From the NCBI GenBank assembly GCA_015179025.1, contig WHUX01000119.1, positions 62,001 to 126,000 of the forward strand: DNA of 64,000 nucleotides. Reading direction: 5' to 3'. Source of the DNA: Terfezia claveryi. Lineage: Eukaryota; Ascomycota; Pezizomycetes; Pezizales; Pezizaceae. This document shows positions 49,801 through 58,563 of this stretch, in pieces. The notes below the pieces were generated by a model that was not told the DNA's origin, did not search any database, and saw only the letters and a list, made by a program, of their open reading frames with translations. Position 1 is the stretch's first letter. Each line of letters opens with the position of its first letter. Made by a program: the position numbers and the translations under genes.

Positions 49801-51271
49801 ATGGAGAAAGGCTATGAACGAGGAGTTGGAAGCTATGAAGGATCAAGATGTTTGGAAAGTGGTTCCAACACCACAGGATAGGAATATTATTGGAAGCAAG
49901 TGGGTATTTAAGATTAAGTGAGATGCTAATAGGAATATCGATCGGTACGAGGCACGTCTAGTTGCTCAAGGTTTCTCTCAATAACCCGGCACAGACTTCG
50001 ATAAAATCTTCTCTCCTGTTGTTCGATACGACTCTCTCCACCTCCTTATCGCTTTGTCTGCTCACTTCCAATGTGAACCTCAACAAATGGATATCAAAGC
50101 AGCCTTCCTTTATGGCTCTTTGAATGAAATTATCTACATGCAACTTCCGGAAGGCACCTGGATTGACGGCATGTGTGCAAAACTTAACCGATCCATTTAT
50201 GGATTAAAGCAGTCTCCTCGTCAGTAGTATGGATGATTAACATCTTTCCTCCTGACAATAGGTTTCTCTACTTGTGCCTTTGACCCCTGCGTCTTCATCC
50301 ATAAGTCTGGCACAATCATACTCGCCCTTTATGTTGACGACATTACTTTATTCGGATATAAAGACTCAGCCATTATGAAGTCTACCAAACAGTCACTCAA
50401 ACGAGAGTTTAAGTTAACTGATATGGATAACTTACATTGGCTTCTAGGAATTCGAATTGAGTACTCCAAGCATAGTATCACACTATCCCAATCCTCCTAC
50501 ATTGACAAGATCCTCGAATGTTTCGGTATGATAGACTGCAACCCCGTCACTCTTCCTCTTGACTCGAACCATATTCTTCGACAATGCACAGATGAAGATG
50601 AGGTTACTGACATCTCCCTCTATCAACAAATCGTTGGATCACTTATGTATACAGTTATTAGTACACGTCCTGACCTGGCTTACTCTGTAACTCTTCTCTC
50701 ACAATTCTCTCACAAACCATTGAAAGATCACCTTGGAGCAGTTAAACGAGTCCTACACTACCTTAAGGGTACTCGCAATCTTGCCTTGACCTACAAACTT
50801 GGACAACCTCTTTCACTCGAAGGATTTACTAATTCAGATTTTGCTGGATGTCGTGACACTCGACGGTTGACCTCAGGATATATCTTTAAGCTCGCCTCTT
50901 GTACCATCTGCTGGAGATAACAAAAACAAAAATGCGTGACAACCTCCACTACCGAAGCAGAATACATTGCTGGTTCTACTGCTACTAAACAACAAGTTTG
51001 GCTTCAGAATACACTAAGTAAGCTCTCTATCAAAGATATTCCCTCTGCCCTCTCTTGTGACAATAACGGCTCTATCGACCTGTCTCATAATCCTCGAATC
51101 TCCGATAAGTCAAAGCACATTGACGTTGCTTACCACTTTGTCCATGAACTCGTTAACTCAGGTACTATCACGCTGTTGCACATTCCTGGTGAACACAATC
51201 CAGTGGACATATGCACAAAGGCCTTTCCTAGTCCACGGTTCTCCTATCTCAAAGGATTAATTATGGGATAA
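46806..51271 (+). pseudogene. Copia gag-pol polyprotein, broken
   Basis: Order: gag (46806 on, with a C-K-K-H ... G-H-T-W-Q-K-C zinc motif near 47600), protease (D-T-A-C-S-A-H-M near 47805), integrase (H-Q-S-F-G-H zinc part near 48195, L-I-D-D-Y-S-R near 48440, D-N-G-G-E near 48570), then RT (Y-V-D-D-I near 50330) and RNase H to TAA 51269-51271. The order protease-integrase-RT is diagnostic of Copia. In-frame stops at 47289, 48018, about 48190, 49919, about 49981, about 50226, about 50232 and about 50918 are mostly single transitions from Gln, Arg or Trp codons. A one-base shift between 49146 and 49172 moves the second half to another frame. It would have encoded the particle and its enzymes. 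Confidence 0.9.
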
Positions 51272-51285
51272 CAAGTGAGAAGGGG
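51272..51285 (+). other. Copia polypurine tract
   Basis: A purine-rich AAGTGAGAAGGGG directly abuts the 3' LTR. It is the expected plus-strand primer site. Confidence 0.7.
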
Positions 51286-51910
51286 TGTTGAAAATAATCA
51301 TTTCCTTTCGATATAGTTAAGTATTTCCATACAATATATCGTTCTGTCTTACGATTACTTCCACATCATGCTAATACCTAATATGGACACTTGCTACCTG
51401 ATTAAGGACTTCTGTATTATTTCTTTCACATGTGTTCACATATCGTTCACATGTTCTTACTATCTTTGCTTACTTTCCTAACTTAGTATCTATTATCGTT
51501 GCATGATGCTGCTTTACTACTTAAGGTTACTGCTTACTTGTCTTAGTTGTCATGACTCAATAATCACTTCTTCTATGACTTTCTATTATACTCGTTGACT
51601 TATATTACTGTCTCAGTCGCACACCTTTTATGTATTTCTTCATTCATATGTGCACGATATACTATTCTTAGGTTATGTAACTTAGACTTTCTTACTAGAT
51701 CTTTACCCTCAACTCGTACCATTATATATGAGTTTTCTACTCCTGTATCTAGTTCTACACACTTCTCGATTAGACTCAATAGACTGTCTACTCTCGACAT
51801 AGTTCAACCATCTGCTCACTCACACTCTCTGCCTAATAAGCACTACTGTCCACCGCTACTACCTCCATAATTACTACCGCGATACCTCCGCTCATAGAAA
51901 CCTTTCAATA
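51286..51910 (+). repeat. 3' LTR of Copia
   Basis: 625 bp, same termini as the 5' LTR, followed by the CTGTG duplication. Confidence 0.95.
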
Positions 51911-52084
51911 CTGTGCATCCCATATGTCTGGACGCTCCGGGGTGTTGCATTACAATCCAGATGCAACTAGGGCCTTGTGCTGCATTGCAATACCTTCCTG
52001 ATGCCATTGGGGTCCCGAAAGCCATCTGGATGGTGGTTGACATAAGCTCAATATCTGGATATTAGAGTTTATTGCTATCGCATC

Positions 52085-52282
52085 ATCAACTCAATTGAGG
52101 TTGTTAACACTATAGGTTTCATGTCTGGCACTTCTGAACCAGGGCCCCAAATCGCTCTCTTCTACGATGCACACCTGCTACTAGCTTGCATCTATAATGC
52201 TCTATCAGTAGCCAGCTATATAGCCGCTATTGCAGCCATTGAATATGCATGCGGTAGAAATATCCATTGTATTTGTAAATAA
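52085..52282 (+). other. Inward reading frame in IR2 left arm, ending A-C-G-R-N-I-H
   Basis: The plus frame, open from about 52050 to a TAA at 52280-52282, carries S-G-T-S-E-P-G-P-Q-I and an Ala/Ile-rich hydrophobic segment before A-C-G-R-N-I-H-C-I. The inverted arm encodes the same peptide (54089-54274, minus) with roughly 70 percent identical residues. It may be the 3' end of a captured or ancestral gene. It has no recognised domain. Confidence 0.3.
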
Positions 52283-52329
52283 TTATATACACAGAAGTAT
52301 TGAGCAATAGATATATATATAGAACATTC

Positions 52330-52515
52330 AATCACTATGATACTCACTCTAATACTCGCTCCAATACTTGCTCCAATACTCGCTCCAATACTTGCTCCAA
52401 TACTCACTCCAATACTCACTCTAATACTCACTCCAATACTCACTCTAATACTCATTCCAATACTCACTCTAATACTCACCCTAATACTCGCTCTATTATT
52501 CACTCTAATGCTCAC
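52330..52515 (+). repeat. 12-bp tandem array, IR2 left arm
   Basis: About fifteen units of the form ACTCRCTCYAAT, mirrored by GAGYGAGTATTA units at 53905-54030. The encoded peptide (N-T-H-S)n is taken as a by-product. Confidence 0.9.
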
Positions 52516-52845
52516 CATAATGTGCTGGGATATAGAGCAAAGGGAAAATGCACGGGGAAGGGAGAGATAAATACAGGAAATCCATAGTTGCTAAGGCCGA
52601 CTGCTAAGCCCGACAATTTAGACTTTCCAAAAACTATGAGATAACGGATAACTAAAGAAGTGGCATGACAGTAATCAATGGCGCTCAGCCCCTTTTTGTC
52701 CGCGGGTGCCGTACTCTTCAATACCTAGCCTGATAATAGTCATATTGGGAAATTGTAGTTATTATATCAAGATATATACATAGTTCACACTTTATGATAT
52801 GTTTCATAGGAATTCATGCATTTGTGGGTATATATATATATATAT

Positions 52846-53580
52846 ATGTATGAGATTCTCATACCTTTGGAGACATATATATATATATATATGAGAAATC
52901 TATGTATTACTGAGCTTATGTTTATATTTGCAAGGAATCCATACATTTATGGGCTTATATATATATGTTTCTAAAAGTACGAGTTTCTTGCACATATATA
53001 TATATGTATGCCTGCGAATGTATGCATGTCTCCAGATGTCTCTAAAAGTATGAGTTTCTCATACATATATATATATATATACCCGCAAATGTATGTATAT
53101 CTCTATATGTCTCCAAAAGCATGAGTTTCTTGTACATATATATATATATATGCTCACGAATGCATGCATTTCTCTATATATCTCCAAAAGCACGAGTTTC
53201 TCATATATATATATATATATATGCCCATGAATGTATGCATGTCTCTATATGTCTCCAAAAGTATGAGTTTCTCGTATATATATACATATATATGCTTGCG
53301 AATGCATGTATTTTTCTATATGTCTCTAAAAGCATGAGTTTCTGGTACATATATATATATATATGCCTGCCAATATATGCATTTCTCTATATGTCTCCAA
53401 AAGTATGAGTTTCATATATATATATATATATGTTTCCAAAAGCACAAGTTTCTTGTACATATATATATATATATGCCTATGAATATATACATTTCTCTAT
53501 ATATTTCCAAAAGTATGAGTTTCACACATATATATATATATGTCTCCAAAAGGATGAGTTTCTCGTATATATATATATAT
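52846..53580. repeat. Central satellite of IR2, 70-71 bp units
   Basis: CTCCAAAAG starts at about 53111, 53182, 53252, 53323 and 53393 (spacing 71, 70, 71, 70; some copies one base different). Each unit holds AAAAGCATGAGTTTCT, (AT)n and a GCCCGCGAATGCATG-like segment. Units left of about 52900 read in the opposite direction, so the turnaround is left of centre, as in IR1. Confidence 0.85.
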
Positions 53581-53904
53581 ATATATGCCCGCAAATGCAT
53601 GAATTCCTACGAAACATATCACAAAGCATGAACTATGCATATATCTCGATATAATGACTACAATTTCCCAATATGACTATTACCAGGCTAGGCATTGAAG
53701 AGTACGGCACCCGTGGGCGAAAGGGGGCTGAGTGCTCTTGATCACTGTTATGCCACTTCTCTAGTTATCCGTTATCTTATAGTCTTCGGAAAGTCTAAAT
53801 TTTCGGGCTTAGCAGTCAGCCTTAGTAACTATGGTTTTCCTGTATATATACTTCCCTTCCCCGTACATTTTCCCTTTATTCTATATCCTAGCACATTATG
53901 GTGA

Positions 53905-54030
53905 GCATTAGAGCAAGTAATAGAGCGAGTATGAGAGCAAGTATTAGAGCCAGTCTTAGGGCGAGTATTAGAGCGAGTATTAGGGCGTGTATTAGAGTGA
54001 GTATTAGGGTGAGTATTAGACCAAGTATTA
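53905..54030 (-). repeat. 12-bp tandem array, IR2 right arm
   Basis: Inverted counterpart of 52330-52515, about four units shorter. Confidence 0.9.
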
Positions 54031-54088
54031 CAGCAATTGCATGTTCTATATATATATCTATTTCTCAATACTTCTGTGTATATAATTA

Positions 54089-54274
54089 TTAGTGAATATA
54101 ATGGATATTTCTGCCACATGCATATTTAATAGCTACAATAGTAGCTATGTAGCTGGCTGGTGATAGAGTGTCGTAGATGCAAGCTAGTAGCGGGTGTATA
54201 TTGTAGAAGAAAGTGATTTGGGGCCCTGGTTCAGCAACGCCAGATGTAGAACCTATAGCGTTGGGGATGAGCAA
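54089..54274 (-). other. Inward reading frame in IR2 right arm
   Basis: Mirror of the frame ending at 52282. It keeps the S-G-V-A-E-P-G-P-Q-I and A-C-G-R-N-I-H strings and an equivalent end. The frame is open upstream to a TGA near 54282. Function unknown. Confidence 0.3.
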
Positions 54275-54341
54275 CCCATCTCATATTGCATCTAAGAAGT
54301 AGTAGTAGTTTTCTGTTGTGTCCCAGGTATAGGAGCACACT

Positions 54342-54457
54342 TGTGTTGCATTCTGGGCGCTGGTGCTCACGAGTATTGCATCCTGATACTAGTATACATG
54401 AGTGTTGTGTCTCGATGCTAGTGCGTACGAGTATTGCGTCCCGATGCTGGTGCACCA
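54342..54457 (+). repeat. 29-bp tandem repeat, four units, right flank of IR2
   Basis: GAGTATTGCATC-type units start at 54371, 54400 and 54429, with a partial one at 54342. The RIP-like counterpart near 43240-43300 is in the opposite orientation. Confidence 0.75.
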
Positions 54458-54530
54458 AGTATTTGGCATCCTGATTGTAAGTTCCTGTCCCATGCGTCCT
54501 GTGCATCAAATGCACAGGAAGACACATAAT

Positions 54531-56410
54531 GTGAATATTTTTTTTGCTGATGTCACAAATCGTCGAACTCCAAGATATTAGTTTAACTGAATAGCTTGAC
54601 GCCCTGTATATACAACTTGATATGCCTTGATGAGTTGTAGACCAGTAGTACATTTGGGCTGTTTGAGGCACTAAATGTAGTAGTAATCCTCATCATTGGA
54701 GTCGATGATGCCAGCGTTGGGGAAGAGGCACTTATACTCCCTCTTCACTTCCCTTCGAGTTTCTTCCTAGCGGGCCACTTTTATATATAGTTCATGCTTT
54801 TGTTGTTTAAATATGTGGTCTCTTATTGGTATGTGGCACCAATGGACTTTAGCAATATTATATATATTGGTATTAGAATCCTTAGCAAAATCATTATATT
54901 TATTCAGTGAGTTAAATCTGTCCAGATCGAAGTATGGTTTGGCTCCAGTGGAAGGGGAGGGTGTTGGCCCTTGTAAGTATGGAATGCAGTAGAATGAATA
55001 TATGCACTGGTTTTGTTTGTATTATTTATAAGAAAGCCTTCATTTATGTGTCAGAATTCAGACTCGTATAATCTGCTAGAAAGGTTAGGATGGGAGCTAC
55101 AGGGTCCTCAAGTGCTCTCAAAATTTGGTGCACTTTTCTATCCGTATAAATATCAACTTTCACTATATTCTATATACCATCTGGAATCTTATTCTCAATA
55201 ACCCCCATATTTCTTCTATTCCTTACATTCCAAATCTACCCGTTGATATCCCTATATCCTCCTATCTCAGGGTTACCTACTTAGAAAGCCATAGCAGTCC
55301 CTAGGGCTTTGCTGCCGTTAGATACTTCATCCTCTGCATTAAAGTTCTTATTAAGCTATACCCTCTTACAAGCTCACTTGATTGCCAAATCTTTCGCGGT
55401 CTCAGAGTGCTTTTTGAGGCAATCCTGAAGTAGTACTTCTAGTACCTTTTTGTAGTGTTCAGAACCTATAGCTAGTTAATTTCTCATAGTACTCCTCATT
55501 CTAGTAAAGTTTCGAGCTGTAATAACTAGAGTATCCTTCTCATTATGGCTAGCCGAGGTCTAACTGTAGATTGATTGTTATGCACAATAGTCCTTCACAG
55601 CATTGCGCCATGATGTGTAATTGGTATCTCAGGTATCCCACCCTAAGTTTATATTTACATTTTAAATTAAGTTTTTCAAGGTAACTATTCTTGCTGACTT
55701 ATTCCTAAGTATATATCATATTAGCCTACATACATCGGGTAAGAGTTAAAGATTACCGTATAGGGAAATAAGTTCTTCTTAGTGTTTGTGGTCAATATAA
55801 AGGTCTGTAGTGATAGCTGAAGTAGTTTTGTTAAGCTGAAGTGGATACTAAGTACATAGAAATGATAGGACTACAAGATGGGGTCCACTGGATCTCTTAT
55901 ACTACATTTTTAATGGCTACATTAGAGAATATGACCATTAGTGGTCAAACTTCAATACCAGGTTATATTCAAACCCAATTGCACTAGACTATCCCCAGAT
56001 ATACTTGGCCTATAAATATATACTCTAGTATATACCATATATGATAATATACATAACACAAATAACTTTGCTTTGAATACAATAAATATCCAAATTAATG
56101 GAGCAGCATTCTATATGAAATACATTATAACAACTTTTACATATTATAAGTTATAGTGCAGTAGTTTAGGTTTCATTATGTGTTTAAATTTTTTTTGGGT
56201 AGGTATCTAATATATAGGTTTGGTTCCTTACTCAGTCTTTGACTTTTTATTTTTATATTTGCCAACTAATATATAGCTTATTTATATTTAAACGTGACAG
56301 CTCTAGGCAAACTTCTGACGAGCTTGATATAAACTTTACTTCAATACTACTCACCAATGATACCACTCACCAAAGACAATGTGAAATTACATAACCTTCA
56401 AAATCAACAC
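54531..56410. other. Interval without a clear gene, left of the young Gypsy
   Basis: Only short open frames occur (for example 55013-55201, plus). It probably contains 5' exons of the gene fragment that starts near 56413, but I could not fix splice sites. Confidence 0.4.
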
Positions 56411-56412
56411 TA

Positions 56413-56695
56413 CTAAAACCTACTGTCCCTGATGTAATAGTAAGTATGCTTCTTGGAGTATATATTCTAATCATCTAGAGTACAAATATCATAACAAAGT
56501 CGGACAGATATTCACCTCTTCTGTACATCAGCCAACCTATAGTCTACAGCAAACCTAGTCCTCTCTTAAAAAATCAGGTAAACAACCAAACAGAGGATTG
56601 ACCTATGAAGGTGAGGCTTCTTACTGAAGTATTGCTGATATCTAACTGTTAAAGCTGAAGGGTTTTATGGAGGCATTCCTAAATTTGATGAATTT
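56413..56695 (+). pseudogene. Left part of an unrecognised gene split by the young Gypsy
   Basis: An exon reads to 56577 (C-P-x-C-N-S-K-Y-A ... S-L-K-K-S, with TGA and TAG stops at probable Arg and Gln positions). A 77-nt intron follows (GTAAAC, CTAAC branch at 56642, AG at 56654). The next exon (A-E-G-F-Y-G-G-I-P-K-F-D-E-F) is cut by the Gypsy at 56695 and continues in frame at 63174. Family not recognised; it may itself be a transposon gene. Confidence 0.45.
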
Positions 56696-56784
56696 TGTCA
56701 CAACCGTGTTCTTAGTCTTGATTTGACACTCCAACAGGCTTGTTCGGGTGTCGTTGATGGGTTGTTGTTATTGTTGCCCTCGGT

Positions 56785-56900
56785 ATCACCTGCGACGCAG
56801 GTGATGGGTTATTGTTATTGTTGCCCTCGGCATCACCTGCGACGCAGGTGATGGGTTATTGACATTGTTGCCTTTATCATCACCTGCGATCGCAGGTGAT
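56785..56900 (+). repeat. Tandem 47-bp units with perfect palindromes in the LTR
   Basis: The arm ATCACCTGCG is followed by CGCAGGTGAT at 56785 and 56832 (one-base centre), and a version without spacer is at 56879. Each palindrome holds CACCTG and CAGGTG half-sites. The 3' LTR has the same set, and a further degenerate copy lies outside the LTR at about 62422. Confidence 0.9.
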
Positions 56901-56982
56901 GGGTTATCGTTACCTTGCTTGGCTTCCGAGATAAGGGATCTTGGGAAGCTTATTCCTTCCGTTGCCCTGGCCCGGAATTATG

Positions 56983-56990
56983 TATATATA
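56983..56990 (+). promoter_or_regulatory. TATA box of Gypsy1 LTR promoter
   Basis: TATATATA lies in a GC-richer setting about 40 bases before the proposed transcript start (57023). It is conserved in copy A, copy B and the 3' LTR. Confidence 0.6.
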
Positions 56991-57294
56991 GCCCCTGCCC
57001 CTCGTACTGTCATTGGATCCCTATCCAACGTCTTGTATACCTATTACAGGACCTTGCTTCTCTCTGGTGTACCTCCCTTGTACACCCCCTCGTCTTGCCG
57101 TGACCCATCGAACAGCTCTACAGCCCTGCTGTCTCCTACTACTCCCATGTGCCTCTCTTGCCCTCGCTCTTGCCCCCGTCCTAAGCCTTTCCCCTAGTCA
57201 CACACGTAGCGTTCCTACGTGTGTGTTACCCTAAGCCTTGCCCTAGCCCCGGCGTACCCCTTGGTCGCCTTGTCCCCAGAGCCCACGTTACACT

Positions 57295-57303
57295 ACGTTG
57301 GAT
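57295..57303 (+). other. Putative self-priming primer-binding site of Gypsy1
   Basis: ACGTTGGAT, two bases after the LTR, is complementary to ATCCAACGT at 57023-57031 inside the LTR. There is no match to a tRNA 3' end that I recognise. Tf1/sushi-type elements prime from the 5' end of their own transcript (family knowledge). Confidence 0.5.
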
Positions 57304-57327
57304 CACTCTAATCAACCAGTACGCTCA

Positions 57328-58563
57328 ATGGCTACCCAAGACTCCACTCTCACTGCCAGGTTTCGAGCCTGGCAAGCCCTGCCTATTCCTATGAACCAGG
57401 CCGACTTCGGTAGTTATCGCCAGACCATTATCGACATATACCTTGCCGCGGATGCCTTGGGCCAACGACTGGAATTAGCCATACATGAAAGCCAACAAAA
57501 ACAGACCAGGACCAATGACGAGGTCACGATACTCACCGAAGACCTCCTCTCATGCCAGGCCGACCTCGCCTCCTGCCAAAGCAACCTTGTGACCGCCCAG
57601 AACGACTTAATCAACGAAAGAAGAACCATCCAGACTCTGAATAGGGCCCTGGACACGATTGGAAGCCAAGCAGCTCCAGCACTCCAAGCATCCCAGGCAC
57701 CCAAAACCCAAGATCTCCCCACCCCACCAAAGTTTAATAGTGACAGGACTCGCCTAAAAGCCTGGAAAAATTCCATCAAGATCAAACTGAATGGGGATGC
57801 TGCAAAGTTCCCTACCGTTCAGCACCGATTAGCCTATGTATATGGCCTACTGGAGGGCATAGCTTTGGACCAGGTCCAACCCTATGTGCTCGATGACTGC
57901 TTCAACCTCCCTGACGTTGCTGCTTTATTCACAATCCTCGACCGCGCTTTTGGAGACCCGGATCCCATAGGTACAGCCACTCGTGCTCTCCGAGAATTAA
58001 AACAGAAAGGTCATGACCTCTCAGCGTATGTGGCCGAATTCTCAAGGTTGGCAGCAGAGGTGGAATGGAACAATCGGGTAAAGCGGGAACAATTCGAGGA
58101 GGGCCTCAACATTGAGCTCAAAAGGGCCCTCCTGCAAGCTCCAGATGTCAAAACTCTCGACGAATACATTGATCAGGCGTCGAAGATGGAGCAAAAATTG
58201 GCTAGGTTGAGAGCCCAGACCAGCGCCTCCAGTACCTATCGGCCTGCGAGAGTACAGCACCCCCAGAGCCAAACGCAGCAACTGCGACCCCAGAACCCAA
58301 GCCCTCAGATCCAAGCTACGGCCAATAAGCCAGCCCACCCGTCCCTTGTGGCTGGCGGCACCACCCCCATGGATTTATCATCAGGAAGGCCCCGCCTGAC
58401 ACAAGAAGAAAGGGAACGTCGCCGCAACAATGGGTTGTGCATTGCCTGTGGAAAAGGGGATCACTTTATTGCAGCCTGTCCTTTGAGAAAGAATCGCTCC
58501 CTGGCCGTACATGCGGTGTCCGAGACCCCAGAGGAGTCAGGAAAAGCGGAGTCCCTTGCCTAG
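57328..58563 (+). CDS. Gypsy1 gag
   Basis: 411 residues from ATG 57328 to TAG 58561-58563. The frame is also open upstream to a TTG at 57298, which I do not use. The N-terminal part is helical with heptad-like stretches. The middle (L-P-T-P-P-K-F-N ... A-W-K-N-S-I-K) is the retrotransposon-gag capsid region. A Gln/Pro-rich linker leads to a CX2CX4HX4C zinc knuckle at about residues 371-384. It forms the virus-like particle and binds element RNA. The stop is shared with old copy C, so it is ancestral; pol needs a -1 frameshift. It is the only gene of this element without a disabling change. Confidence 0.9.
   Translation: MATQDSTLTARFRAWQALPIPMNQADFGSYRQTIIDIYLAADALGQRLELAIHESQQKQTRTNDEVTILTEDLLSCQADLASCQSNLVTAQNDLINERRTIQTLNRALDTIGSQAAPALQASQAPKTQDLPTPPKFNSDRTRLKAWKNSIKIKLNGDAAKFPTVQHRLAYVYGLLEGIALDQVQPYVLDDCFNLPDVAALFTILDRAFGDPDPIGTATRALRELKQKGHDLSAYVAEFSRLAAEVEWNNRVKREQFEEGLNIELKRALLQAPDVKTLDEYIDQASKMEQKLARLRAQTSASSTYRPARVQHPQSQTQQLRPQNPSPQIQATANKPAHPSLVAGGTTPMDLSSGRPRLTQEERERRRNNGLCIACGKGDHFIAACPLRKNRSLAVHAVSETPEESGKAESLA

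Larger units (their letters stand above)
46104..51910 (+). mobile_element. Ty1/Copia element, full length, recently disabled
   Basis: Two 625-bp LTRs, a perfect CTGTG duplication (46099-46103 and 51911-51915), an internal-tRNA-type primer site and a polypurine tract bound one gag-pol frame. LTR tips are short inverted repeats (TGTTGAAA and TTTCAATA). The two LTRs differ at few sites, so insertion is relatively recent, but several in-frame stops and one frameshift make it non-autonomous. Confidence 0.95.
52085..54275. mobile_element. IR2: 2.2 kb layered inverted-repeat element
   Basis: A second palindrome built like IR1. Outer arms 52085-52320 and 54050-54275 are inverted copies. Next come 12-bp tandem arrays (52330-52515 and 53905-54030), inner arms (52512-52845 and 53580-53904), then an AT-rich satellite. 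Inner arms are symmetrical to the base: mirrored positions sum to 106416 at 52512/53904, 52721/53695 and 52801/53615. Outer arms sum to 106368-106369, so the left array is about four 12-bp units longer. Flanks 51916-52084 and 54276-54530 carry related repeats. No transposase is visible. Left-arm bases are usually the T or A partner of arm differences. Confidence 0.8.
56696..57292 (+). repeat. 5' LTR of Gypsy1
   Basis: 597 bp, containing three 47-bp tandem units with perfect palindromes (56785, 56832, 56879), a TATATATA box at 56983-56990, and a hairpin TTGGAT..ATCCAA near 57014-57028 around the probable transcript start. Confidence 0.95.

Noticed and set aside
52512..53904. Mirrored 69-codon frames in the IR2 inner arms
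   Set aside because: Neither begins with ATG, and the mirrored conservation follows from the inverted repeat itself.
54231..54671. Minus-strand 146-codon ORF right of IR2
   Set aside because: Its middle is encoded by the 29-bp tandem units and its start is not supported. The alternative frame shared by both IR2 arms is more convincing.
58437..58563. Slippery heptamer for the gag-pol -1 shift
   Set aside because: The overlap is long, but I found no classical X-XXY-YYZ heptamer in the gag frame; the shift mechanism stays open.
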